29,755 bases of DNA from a virus: IMG/VR virus record IMGVR_UViG_3300022934_000106, positions 1 through 29,755 of that record; one strand, written 5' to 3'. A model generated the notes under the pieces. It worked only from the letters and a program-made list of their open reading frames with translations. It made no database searches and had not been told where the DNA came from. The translations under genes and the position numbers were made by a program. This document shows, piece by piece, positions 22,962-29,156 of this stretch; within the stretch, counting starts at the first letter, position 1, and the number at the start of each line of letters is the position of its first letter.

Positions 22962-23467
22962 GGCAGAAAGACGATTTTTATCCTACGCCGCCAGAAGCTG
23001 TTGAAGCGTTGTTGCAACTTGAGACATTTGACGGTGGTATATGGGAGCCAGCTTGCGGTGATGGTGCTATCAGTAAAATCCTTGCAACGGAGTATGATGT
23101 TGTGAGCAGTGACCTAAATGATTATGGATTTGGTCAGACTGGCATTGATTTTTTAATGGAACAAAAACTACAAGCACCCAATATTGTCACGAACCCACCG
23201 TATAAGAACGCAACTGATTTTGTGCGACATGCAATCATGCTTGGCGCAAAGAAACATTGTTGGTTTTTACGTCTGGCTTTTTTAGAGGGTCAGGCTCGTT
23301 ACGAAAATCTTTACAGTAAACTAAGGCCAGCTAGGGTGTGGGTGTTCAGTAAACGTCTGACATTGTGGCGCGGTGATGAGGAGCGGTCAGGTAATGGCAC
23401 AACCGCTTATGCTTGGTTTGTCTGGGATGGTGTGCCGGATGAAACAAAACTGGGGTGGGTACTATGA
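22958..23467 (+). CDS. DNA N6-adenine methyltransferase-like protein
   Basis: A 169-residue SAM-dependent methyltransferase. An N-terminal DDFYPTPPEAVEALL line is followed by the SAM site WEPACGDGAISK (29-40) and the catalytic NPPY (79-82, in VTNPPYKNA). The C-terminus has the conserved RVWVFSKRLTLWRGDEE and AYAWFVWD strands. The DPPY-class motif implies N6-adenine (or N4-cytosine) methylation. The protein is short with no separate target-recognition domain, as in several phage enzymes with relaxed specificity. GTG start overlapping the preceding stop. The next gene is coupled by ATGA. Confidence 0.85.
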   Translation: MRQKDDFYPTPPEAVEALLQLETFDGGIWEPACGDGAISKILATEYDVVSSDLNDYGFGQTGIDFLMEQKLQAPNIVTNPPYKNATDFVRHAIMLGAKKHCWFLRLAFLEGQARYENLYSKLRPARVWVFSKRLTLWRGDEERSGNGTTAYAWFVWDGVPDETKLGWVL

Positions 23468-23850
23468 CAAACGGACGCCGAAAGGGAGCCAATTTTGAAC
23501 GCGAACTGGCTCGTATGTGTATGGACGAACTTGGTATTGACGGTGTGAAAAGAGACATTGAGCAATACAGGGCGGCAGAACACGGTGACTTGGTAGGCAT
23601 TGACGGCTGGACTGTCGAGGCCAAGCGTTACGCTCACGGCATCATTCACAAGCCGGAATGGTGGCAACAGGTGGAAACCGCTGCTGACGCATCCGGCACT
23701 GAGCCTGTGTTGATCTACAAATATGACCGCCAGCCGATTCGCTGTGTCGTGCGTCTTTCCAGCATCAACGCTGATTTTGCTGGCAAGGATGACCTTGCAA
23801 CGATTAGCTTTGAAACGTGGTGCATGTTGGTCAGGGAAAGCTGGGCATGA
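23464..23850 (+). CDS. Hjc-like PD-(D/E)XK Holliday-junction resolvase/endonuclease
   Basis: A 128-residue nuclease. It shows RRKGANFERELARM (Glu12), AAEHGDLVGIDGWTVEAKRY (Asp42, Glu52-x-Lys54) and a helix with HKPEWWQQVETAADASG, followed by VLIYKYDRQP. This matches Hjc/phage resolvase-type PD-(D/E)XK enzymes that cut branched DNA. In the phage it would resolve recombination intermediates before packaging. The ATG overlaps the methyltransferase stop and the gene couples to the next nuclease-like gene (ATGA both sides). Specific resolvase activity is an inference. Confidence 0.8.
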   Translation: MTNGRRKGANFERELARMCMDELGIDGVKRDIEQYRAAEHGDLVGIDGWTVEAKRYAHGIIHKPEWWQQVETAADASGTEPVLIYKYDRQPIRCVVRLSSINADFAGKDDLATISFETWCMLVRESWA

Positions 23851-24275
23851 ACAGACCGCTATATGAGAGCGCACAAGATTTGCGTAATGAGCATGAGGTC
23901 ATCGAAAAGGTGTCACTGCATCTGAACGCCGACTACAAGAAACTGCCGATGAGCTACAAGCTGGACTTTGCTATGCACAAAATGGCTAGTGGATTTGTCT
24001 GGTTTTTCTGCGAGGTAAAGGTCAGGACGTTCAAGATGAACAGGTATCCGACTATGATGCTCAATCTGGACAAAGTTATGGCGGCGCGTGACCTGTCAAA
24101 GCATACAGGGTTGGACAGTTATCTGATCGTGCAATGGACTGACAGGCTTGCAACGATCAATTTTGCAGAGGATTTTGACGTTGGCTTTGGTGGCAGACGC
24201 GACCGGGGCGACAGTCAGGATGTGGGGCTGGTGGCTCATTTTGAGATCAGCAAATTTAAGGAGTTAGGATGTTAA
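23847..24275 (+). CDS. Second PD-(D/E)XK nuclease-like protein
   Basis: A 142-residue protein with a D...ExK core: MSYKLDFAMHKMASGFVWFF (Asp40), CEVKVRTF (Glu56-x-Lys58), then YPTMMLNLDKVMAARDLSKH and a DSYLIVQWTDRLATINF strand pair. The arrangement is that of small PD-(D/E)XK proteins found in phages, with unknown substrate. It is coupled by ATGA to the Hjc-like gene and overlaps the next gene by seven bases. It may act with the resolvase, or be a separate DNA-degrading function. Confidence 0.72.
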   Translation: MNRPLYESAQDLRNEHEVIEKVSLHLNADYKKLPMSYKLDFAMHKMASGFVWFFCEVKVRTFKMNRYPTMMLNLDKVMAARDLSKHTGLDSYLIVQWTDRLATINFAEDFDVGFGGRRDRGDSQDVGLVAHFEISKFKELGC

Positions 24276-24538
24276 ATTATAGGAACCCAGTTAGGCAAAT
24301 AGAGTTTATGCGTGAGGTGGTAAGCAGACTTCGTGAAGGTCTAAAAAACTATGTAGAGACAGGAGAGGATGTTTTCCCGATACACGTTTCATCTTATTTT
24401 TATTGGCGTCAAAAAGTTAATGTTCATGAAGTGGATTATGATGAACTGCTGGCAGACGTTGTACGCACGTTTGACAAATCTCTGGCAGAGATCGACCAAA
24501 TGAGAAGCTGCATAGAAAATTTAAGACTAAGGGGTTAG
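24269..24538 (+). CDS. Small protein, unknown
   Basis: An 89-residue protein with SD AAGGAG before its ATG, starting inside the end of the nuclease gene. Helical start (QIEFMREVVSRLREGLKNYV), a central aromatic segment (FPIHVSSYFYWRQKVNVHEV) and a C-terminal helix (DVVRTFDKSLAEIDQMRS). No family is recognised and no catalytic or membrane features are seen. Two bases separate it from the replication-type gene. Confidence 0.65.
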   Translation: MLNYRNPVRQIEFMREVVSRLREGLKNYVETGEDVFPIHVSSYFYWRQKVNVHEVDYDELLADVVRTFDKSLAEIDQMRSCIENLRLRG

Positions 24539-24540
24539 TT

Positions 24541-25368
24541 ATGACGGACACACTGATAATTCGCAGTAACCTGCAAGAGAACTTTGCAGTGCTGCCCAAT
24601 GAAATGATTAACGATGAAAAGCTGACAAGTGATGCACTAGCCGTGCTGGTGTATCTACTGTCAAAGCCGAATGACTGGCAGGTAAGGCCGACTAACCTGC
24701 GTAACCGATTCGGCTGGGGCAAGGACAAGGTGTACCGAATTTTGGCAAACTTGGAACAGCTAGGGTACATGCGCCGCGAATCTGCTCGTAATGAGGGTCA
24801 ATTCGCTGAAACCCGCTATTTCGTTATGGATTCACCGTGTCCGCATTTCCCGGATACGGGAAAACCGGATCCGGTTTTTAAGGACACTTACAAAGAACAG
24901 AAAGAACAAAAGACAGATATAACTAAATCAAATAAATTACAGCGGCAGAGAAGACAGCTTTTAGTGGGTTGGGTGCCAGACACTGAGGACAAGGTGTATG
25001 CCACTGATCGCGGTCTTGACTGGCAAGAGGTTCTAGAGGATATCCGCATCTGGAATGAGCAAGGCGGAAATAAAGCCGCCTATGCGTCCTTAAAGGCATT
25101 TTGGCAGGGTTGGGTGCGGAGAGACGCTAAACGCCGTCCACGGGCTTCTAATCGCCAGCAATCGGCATGTGAGAGCAAGAAGGTAGCTACGCTGACACCA
25201 AAGCAGGAAGAATATGCCAAGAACGCGGCATATAAGATGGCGATGCAGTATAAGGATGAGTTTTTCAAATATGATGATATTTTGAAGGCAGTTAATGCGT
25301 TTATGCTGACCGATCAATCGGATGAATCTTGGAAGGCGATTGGTCTGGGTCTGCCGAAACCGTTTTAA
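24541..25368 (+). CDS. Winged-helix replication-initiator-like protein
   Basis: A 275-residue protein. Residues about 15-95 form a winged helix-turn-helix of the HTH_36 type: NFAVLPNEMINDEKLTSDAL, then LSKPNDWQVRPTNLRNRFGW and KDKVYRILANLEQLGYMRRE with the wing after it. A Lys/Gln-rich linker leads to a C-terminal helical part with WQEVLEDIRIWNEQGGNKAA and WQGWVRRDAKRRPR, similar to primosomal DnaD-like regions. It is the last gene of the operon and likely loads the replication machinery at the phage origin. No helicase or polymerase motif. The stop is one base before a strong hairpin. Confidence 0.75.
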   Translation: MTDTLIIRSNLQENFAVLPNEMINDEKLTSDALAVLVYLLSKPNDWQVRPTNLRNRFGWGKDKVYRILANLEQLGYMRRESARNEGQFAETRYFVMDSPCPHFPDTGKPDPVFKDTYKEQKEQKTDITKSNKLQRQRRQLLVGWVPDTEDKVYATDRGLDWQEVLEDIRIWNEQGGNKAAYASLKAFWQGWVRRDAKRRPRASNRQQSACESKKVATLTPKQEEYAKNAAYKMAMQYKDEFFKYDDILKAVNAFMLTDQSDESWKAIGLGLPKPF

Positions 25369-25396
25369 GGAAGGGGTGGCTTATGCCACCCCTTCC
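25369..25396. terminator. Bidirectional hairpin between convergent operons
   Basis: A perfect 12-bp stem GGAAGGGGTGGC (25369-25380) / GCCACCCCTTCC (25385-25396) with loop TTAT. It begins one base after the + strand stop. The - strand cytosine methyltransferase stop codon (25381-25383) lies in the loop, so its last four codons are in the stem. Neither side has a long T tract, so termination may be incomplete. Confidence 0.75.
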
Positions 25397-26415
25397 ATAT
25401 GCTTTAAGATGTGGCAGATGACATCGACCGTCCAGCCGTTACCAAGCATTTTATAGCGTTGTGTCTTGCTAACGTGGTTGGTGTAGTTATCCGGCACGGT
25501 TTGCAGTCTCTCGCACTCAACAGGCGTCAGTGACCGCCAAGTGGCACCATTATCAAATGTTAGATGGTTATTGTTTTGCCAAGATGATGAGGTCATCGAT
25601 GGTGTTTTACCGTCACTTGCTTTTAATCCGCCAGAATTAAAACCGTGTGCAGTCTGCAATATCTTTGGCTCAAGATTGCCACCACTCGCCGCGCATAGGC
25701 TGGGTGCCTTGCCGTCTGGGTGATAAACGCAGCGCACATAGCTATGACCTTTGAGATCAGCGTCACCGACATGACACAGACCATCATCACTGAACACTAG
25801 CTGGCGTTTGTTCTTTTCAAAATAATCTTTGAGCCGACCGCCTTTGTAGTAGGTTGATGTCACGCATAGCGATTTGTCGCGGTCAACAAAGCCATCCTCT
25901 AAGATATCTTTCAGCTTGATGCCTTTATCGGCTGGCATCATCAAGAACGGTATATTCGTCCAATACAGGCGATAACGGTTCTGAGCCGATACAAGATTAC
26001 TATTGATGGCGATTGGCTGAACGCCTAGCGCCTCACTGATAACGTCTTGGCTTTGCTTTTTCATGCGTACATTCTCAAGCAGGAAATAGCGCGGCTTGGC
26101 CTCTTTTAAGATTCGCACAAATTCCCAGAACAAGCGCGACCGGGGGTCATCGAAGTTTAACTGATTGCCAGCAAAGCTGAATCCTTGGCAGGGTGAGCCG
26201 CCAAGCAATAGGTCAATCTTCTCACCCTCGAATGTCTCAGGCCAGATAACGTCACGCACATCACCCAGATGGATAGTGTCAGGGTAATTTGCTGCGGCAA
26301 CTTTGATTGCGTATTTGTCTATTTCAGACGCGAAATAACGGTCAATCTTATAGCCGCACCGCTCAAGAGCGATGCGACCACAAGACATGCCATCGAATAA
26401 TGACAATACATTCAT
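25381..26415 (-). CDS. DNA C5-cytosine methyltransferase
   Basis: A 344-residue enzyme with the full motif set: SAM site LSLFDGMSCGRIAL (motif I), catalytic Pro-Cys at GGSPCQGFSFAG (72-83, Cys76), LLENV (motif VI), QNRYRLYW (145-152, motif VIII), RSLTPVECERLQ (294-305, motif IX) and GNGWTVDV (325-332, motif X). It transfers a methyl to cytosine C5. The target sequence is set by the stretch between VIII and IX and cannot be read here. No partner restriction enzyme is adjacent, so protection of phage DNA is likely. It starts two bases after the upstream small gene stop. Its 3' end lies in the convergent hairpin. Confidence 0.94.
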   Translation of the reverse strand: MNVLSLFDGMSCGRIALERCGYKIDRYFASEIDKYAIKVAAANYPDTIHLGDVRDVIWPETFEGEKIDLLLGGSPCQGFSFAGNQLNFDDPRSRLFWEFVRILKEAKPRYFLLENVRMKKQSQDVISEALGVQPIAINSNLVSAQNRYRLYWTNIPFLMMPADKGIKLKDILEDGFVDRDKSLCVTSTYYKGGRLKDYFEKNKRQLVFSDDGLCHVGDADLKGHSYVRCVYHPDGKAPSLCAASGGNLEPKILQTAHGFNSGGLKASDGKTPSMTSSSWQNNNHLTFDNGATWRSLTPVECERLQTVPDNYTNHVSKTQRYKMLGNGWTVDVICHILKHMEGVA

Positions 26416-26417
26416 GA

Positions 26418-26657
26418 TTAACTCTCATCATCTAGATGAAAATGATGGTGCATTTGCCAGAAAGCCGTGCTTATGTTGCGCGGCGTGTCGCAGTTATAGA
26501 GGTCAAAGCCGTCTGACCATTCAGCGACAAAATCACGCAAAGCATTATGCGCTTTTTTGATTGCTTCGCGCTGTTGTGGTGTTAGCGCGTCCATTCCAGC
26601 TTTTTCAGCTTTTACACGCTTATCGTGGTCAATTTGCCATTGTTCTTTTTTAGCCAT
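26418..26657 (-). CDS. Small charged protein upstream of cytosine methyltransferase
   Basis: A 79-residue protein. The N-terminal half is a Lys/Glu/Ala helix (EQWQIDHDKRVKAEKAGMDA, then LTPQQREAIKKAHNAL). The C-terminal half has WSDGFDLYNCDTPRN and a His-rich end (FWQMHHHFHLDDES). No family is recognised; metal binding by the His cluster is possible but unproven. It carries the shared ACAAGGG element ten bases before its ATG and overlaps the gene upstream by eight bases. It probably shares a transcript with the methyltransferase. Confidence 0.62.
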   Translation of the reverse strand: MAKKEQWQIDHDKRVKAEKAGMDALTPQQREAIKKAHNALRDFVAEWSDGFDLYNCDTPRNISTAFWQMHHHFHLDDES

Positions 26658-26871
26658 TGCTTTTTTTCCCTTGTTTCAGTGATTTAACGCGCTTTGTTGC
26701 GTTTTTGAGCCGTTGTTGCTCAGTGTCAGGCAGTGACTGAAACACCGCCGACATTTCGTCCTGTGTTGGATTAAAATGTTCAACATACAGGACAAACTCT
26801 AATGCTGACCGAATGTCGGACTGATCGCCGCCAAACTGGTCATAAAATGCTTTTTCGTAATTATCCATCAT
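26650..26871 (-). CDS. Small acidic/basic helical protein, unknown
   Basis: A 73-residue protein. It begins MMDNYEKAFYDQFGGDQSDI, has helical segments (SALEFVLYVEHFNPTQDEMS) and ends in a basic KRVKSLKQGKKSNG tail whose codons also contain the CAAGGG element of the next gene. Two adjacent ATGs are possible starts; the first gives ATGA coupling to the gene upstream. No family recognised. Confidence 0.6.
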   Translation of the reverse strand: MMDNYEKAFYDQFGGDQSDIRSALEFVLYVEHFNPTQDEMSAVFQSLPDTEQQRLKNATKRVKSLKQGKKSNG

Positions 26872-27035
26872 TCCGCCTCGTAACTGTCATAGATGTCTAG
26901 ATCGCTAACCGAATGTGGCTGTAGCTTGTCTTTCAATTCATCCATAGCCACCTGTTCGGCTGTTTCAATGCTATCAGCATCAATGACAACGATCTGCGTC
27001 ACCAACGCGGTAGCTTCAATGTGAAATTTAGGCAT
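26868..27035 (-). CDS. Small beta-alpha protein, unknown
   Basis: A 55-residue protein starting at the ATG that overlaps the preceding stop by eight bases, with GGGGTGA before it. MPKFHIEATALVTQIVVIDA, then a helix (SIETAEQVAMDELKDKL) and a short acidic end (DLDIYDSYEAE), giving a beta-beta-alpha-beta look like small DUF-type phage proteins. ATGA coupling to the next gene supports translation. Function unknown. Confidence 0.55.
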   Translation of the reverse strand: MPKFHIEATALVTQIVVIDADSIETAEQVAMDELKDKLQPHSVSDLDIYDSYEAE

Positions 27036-27273
27036 CGGCTTCACCCCATAGCTTGTTTTCAGCTTCAGCAATTAGGAAATCGCCATAGCGGTCTGACAGA
27101 CCGAAAGCCTTTAGCGTTTCGATTGCTTCGATATATTCATTCATATTACAGCTAGTCGGTATCAACCCGGCGGCAATCTTGACCGGGACGCCAATGGCAT
27201 CACGCCTGACAGTAACAAATTGAACGTCTGACCGATTTTTCAACCGATTTGCGGCTTGTTTTAGATTTGACAT
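27028..27273 (-). CDS. Small protein with CCAAGGG leader, unknown
   Basis: An 81-residue protein starting at ATG 27273, chosen because CCAAGGGGG lies just upstream; an ORF extension to 27297 lacks such a site. Basic start (SNLKQAANRLKNRSDVQFVT), then VRRDAIGVPVKIAAGLIPTS and a helical acidic end (AIETLKAFGLSDRYGDFLIA). The family is not recognised. It is the first gene after a putative promoter (27302-27329) and starts a coupled run of small genes that leads to the cytosine methyltransferase. Confidence 0.62.
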   Translation of the reverse strand: MSNLKQAANRLKNRSDVQFVTVRRDAIGVPVKIAAGLIPTSCNMNEYIEAIETLKAFGLSDRYGDFLIAEAENKLWGEADA

Positions 27274-27301
27274 TGTAACCCCCTTGGTTGTTGTCAATTA
27301 C

Positions 27302-27329
27302 AGATTAACAGCATGAAATGCCATTGCAA
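27302..27329 (-). promoter_or_regulatory. Putative - strand promoter in the small-gene block
   Basis: On the - strand, TTGCAA (complement of 27324-27329), a 16-base spacer and TAATCT (complement of 27302-27307). The same -35 sequence and spacer length occur in the promoter at 29453-29480. A small dyad GCAT/ATGC (27311-27321) lies in the spacer. Confidence 0.42.
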
Positions 27330-27344
27330 GATATTTTTTTAGAA

Positions 27345-27503
27345 TCATTGTTTCAAAATGAAGCTGGCAACCACACTGGCCGCAAACGCACCAAACAAGG
27401 CCAGCAATCCGGTGGTGCTAGTGTTATGTGTTGCGGCTAGGATAAAGGCCAGCACAACCGAAAGTGTCCCGGTTGCGCTAGCTAGTTTTTCGCGGCGATT
27501 CAT
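27345..27503 (-). CDS. 52-residue two-TM membrane protein
   Basis: A short gene coupled by ATGA to the gene upstream. The product has a charged start (MNRREKLAS) followed by two hydrophobic helices (TGTLSVVLAFILAATHNTS and GLLALFGAFAASVVASFIL) and a Lys-Gln end. It has a hairpin topology and is small enough to be a holin-like, toxin-like or superinfection-type membrane peptide. The codon style matches the neighbours and the frame fills an otherwise empty gap of 200 bases. No family recognised. Confidence 0.65.
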   Translation of the reverse strand: MNRREKLASATGTLSVVLAFILAATHNTSTTGLLALFGAFAASVVASFILKQ

Positions 27504-27931
27504 GATGCCATTTCCCGATCATTTATTGCGTTGATCAATTCAGATAACGCTTCATTGACAAATTGCCCGGAAACTTCCCAACGATCAACGCCGCCATCTA
27601 AATTGATGCCGGGACATTCACCGATCATTTTTCCGCCATTATCTAAATTTACCGCATCGATGTTGCGGTCTTTCAGCAATGTTGAGAGATAGTAGCGGCT
27701 AACAAATTGGCCGTATTCTTCTGCAAGATATGATTCGGTTTTGTTATCAGATTGCCGCATCTGCTTTGCGGCCATTGAATCCATATCGTAAAACTCAATC
27801 AATGGATCAGTTTTATTTTCATCATATGTGAGGCAATGGTTTAGACCATATAAACCGCCGGGCATTACTGCCCGGACGCACCACTTGATGCCAGATTCAC
27901 GATCAATCGCTTTATATGTAATACTGCTCAT
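27500..27931 (-). CDS. Unknown protein of the cassette block
   Basis: A 143-residue soluble protein with mixed structure. It starts SSITYKAIDRESGIKWCVRA, continues VMPGGLYGLNHCLTYDENKT, has a middle helix (YLAEEYGQFVSRYYLSTLL) and ends in a segment with DRWEVSGQFVNEALSELINA. Start codon ATG with ACAAGGG seven bases upstream. Its leader is the most diverged of three related intergenic modules. No catalytic motif is seen. A membrane peptide gene is coupled to its stop. Confidence 0.65.
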   Translation of the reverse strand: MSSITYKAIDRESGIKWCVRAVMPGGLYGLNHCLTYDENKTDPLIEFYDMDSMAAKQMRQSDNKTESYLAEEYGQFVSRYYLSTLLKDRNIDAVNLDNGGKMIGECPGINLDGGVDRWEVSGQFVNEALSELINAINDREMAS

Positions 27932-28044
27932 AATTTCACCCTTGTTTTGTTTACGCTATCGGCTTTCACCGTGTAACTGCTAAATAATCGCCTAGCATTT
28001 ACAAGGTGGCACCCTTGCCGGGTGCCGCCAATGTTATGCGGTTT
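27932..28044 (-). repeat. Intergenic cassette module, copy 3 (diverged)
   Basis: 113 bases between two - strand genes. It has the same plan as the modules at 28564-28667 and 29055-29156: GGCAC-type hairpin after the upstream stop, a spacer, an AAAGCCGATAGCG stretch, then AACAAAACAAGGG before the next ATG. It is less similar than the other two copies, with the clearest identity in the hairpin and the last 30 bases. Confidence 0.6.
28005..28029 (-). terminator. Hairpin after small gene (cassette hairpin A)
   Basis: A 10-bp stem GGTGGCACCC (28005-28014) / GGGTGCCGCC (28020-28029) with one G-T pair and a 5-base loop, 15 bases after the upstream gene stop on the - strand. TTGTAAAT follows, so it is a weak terminator or an mRNA 3' stabiliser. 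Confidence 0.55.
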
Positions 28045-28320
28045 TTAATAGTCCAACCCTTTACGCTTGCATTCTTCGACAACCGCCAAGCAATCATTGC
28101 CAATGGCTATCAATTCGGCATTGTTGAAGCTATCAAACGCCGGGTTTAAGTTATCGGCATCTATTGCACCAATGCCCGGTTGATATTCCCATTTTAGCGG
28201 TATATCAGCGCCACGCGCCGTCAATGCCTCGCATATGTCAAAAGCTAGGTTAATAGCCGCGCCGAATGGATCATGTTGGCCGTCATTTTCAATGATAAGG
28301 TTTTTTGCGTTTTCATTCAT
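28045..28320 (-). CDS. Unknown acidic protein of the cassette block
   Basis: A 91-residue acidic protein. Start at ATG 28320 with AAAGGG eight bases before it; an upstream GTG is ignored. Sequence marks are MNENAKNLIIENDGQHDPFG, a helix AAINLAFDICEALTARGADI and a C-terminal helix with NNAELIAIGNDCLAVVEECK. It contains three cysteines. I recognise the general look of small accessory proteins of alphaproteobacterial mobile elements but no function. It starts only 15 bases after the preceding stop, so the two form a pair within the array. Confidence 0.62.
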   Translation of the reverse strand: MNENAKNLIIENDGQHDPFGAAINLAFDICEALTARGADIPLKWEYQPGIGAIDADNLNPAFDSFNNAELIAIGNDCLAVVEECKRKGLDY

Positions 28321-28335
28321 TTTTTGCACCCTTTC

Positions 28336-28563
28336 CTATATGTTGAGCGTAGCGGCAAAATCTGGCGCGGTTGTCATGTCTATTTCAGCAATTCGCCAGT
28401 CTGTTATGTCGAACAATTCGCCGCGCTCTATGCGGTTTTTGAATGTTTCTATGACCGTTTCGGCTTGCTGGCGGCTAGTGATATATTCACCGTTTACCGT
28501 TTCACAAATAAGAGATTCGCCGCTATCGCCGCCATAAATGCCCCATATGATATAGTTTTTCAT
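28336..28563 (-). CDS. Small protein of the cassette block, unknown
   Basis: A 75-residue protein starting MKNYIIWGIYGGDSGESLIC; the ATG at 28563 has ACAAGGG ten bases upstream and the longer frame upstream of it is leader sequence. A segment ICETVNGEYITSRQQAETVI and a helix ETFKNRIERG suggest a small mixed fold. No family function known. It follows intergenic module copy 2. Confidence 0.63.
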   Translation of the reverse strand: MKNYIIWGIYGGDSGESLICETVNGEYITSRQQAETVIETFKNRIERGELFDITDWRIAEIDMTTAPDFAATLNI

Positions 28564-28667
28564 TGGTTTATTTCCCTTGTGTTGTTGCGTTGTTGGCTTG
28601 CGCCATATAGACGCCAGCCGGATTGACTGGCGGCTATAAAGCGGCACGGTTGCCCGTGCCAGCCGGT
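28564..28667 (-). repeat. Intergenic cassette module, copy 2
   Basis: 104 bases, clearly related to 29055-29156 read on the - strand. Shared blocks in order are ACCGGCTGGCAC, GTGCCGC, TATAG, CAA-CC-GGC, TAT-GGCG-A-AGCC, AACG-AACAAC, CAAGGGAA and AAAC-AATG. It contains two hairpins (28643-28660 and 28612-28632). Confidence 0.72.
28643..28660 (-). terminator. Hairpin after small gene (cassette hairpin B)
   Basis: A 7-bp stem GGCACGG (28643-28649) / CCGTGCC (28654-28660). On the - strand the loop is GCAA, a GNRA-type tetraloop. It lies seven bases after the upstream gene stop and is followed by GCTTTATAG, a short T run only. Confidence 0.55.
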
Positions 28668-29054
28668 TTATGCGTGTGATTCGTGAATGTAAAACTTGCG
28701 GCACCCGGTCAACATTTTACCGATTGCAAGCGCCGCCTCTCTCATAGCGGTATCACCAACGCCAGCTATAGATTGCGACAGTTTGATGCCAGCGTGGTCT
28801 ATAGCATCTGCCATAGCCGCGCTTGCTTTGTCGTAGCCATAGCCGCCAGCCTTGCCGTAGCCGCTACCGTATAGGTCACGACTGCCAAGCCACGAAATAC
28901 AATGTATAGTCTGCCCGGTGCAGTAAAAGCGGAAACGCGCAACCGCGCCGCGCTCTGAATGAATGACCGCAATTTCTTTATAAAACTTGTCTGCGATTTT
29001 ATCGCGCTTGGTACCAATGTTCCGGTGTCCTAGGTTTTTGTTTGTAGCTTTCAT
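28668..29054 (-). CDS. Conserved-looking accessory protein, Gly/Tyr-rich, unknown
   Basis: A 128-residue protein starting at ATG 29054 with CCAAGGG ten bases upstream; the longer frame upstream is leader. A basic start (ATNKNLGHRNIGTKRDKIAD) is followed by EIAVIHSERGAVARFRFYCT, HCISWLGSRDLYGSGYGKAG with a GYGYD turn, and a helical region (SAAMADAIDHAGIKLSQSIA). I recall similar proteins on alphaproteobacterial plasmids and prophages, without a known role. Three cysteines. Module copies flank it on both sides, so it looks like a movable cassette. Confidence 0.68.
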   Translation of the reverse strand: MKATNKNLGHRNIGTKRDKIADKFYKEIAVIHSERGAVARFRFYCTGQTIHCISWLGSRDLYGSGYGKAGGYGYDKASAAMADAIDHAGIKLSQSIAGVGDTAMREAALAIGKMLTGCRKFYIHESHA

Positions 29055-29156
29055 TGTTTCGATTCCCTTGGTTGTTACGTTTTCGGCTATTCGCCGCATA
29101 GGTTGCCGGGGTTGCCAGCAATCTATGAGGCGGCACCCCGAAAGGTGCCAGCCGTT
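29055..29156 (-). repeat. Intergenic cassette module, copy 1
   Basis: 102 bases related to copies 2 and 3. Two hairpins: GGCACC/GGTGCC (29132-29137 and 29144-29149) and TTGCCGG/CCAGCAA (29103-29109 and 29115-29121, one G-T pair). It ends in AACAACCAAGGGAA before the ATG at 29054. Confidence 0.72.
29132..29149 (-). terminator. Hairpin after small gene (cassette hairpin C)
   Basis: A 6-bp stem with a six-base loop that contains TTCG on the - strand, seven bases after the upstream gene stop. There is no T tract, so a 3' stabiliser or leaky terminator is as likely as a true terminator. Confidence 0.5.

Noticed and set aside
23407-23874. 155-codon - strand frame opposite the Hjc-like nuclease gene
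   Set aside because: The + strand gene has PD-(D/E)XK residues and ATGA coupling; the antisense product has no motif or SD.
25480-25500. DnaA-box-like TTATCC sequences inside genes (for example near 25487)
   Set aside because: Single partial matches inside coding regions, not clustered; expected by chance and not in the non-coding candidate origin.
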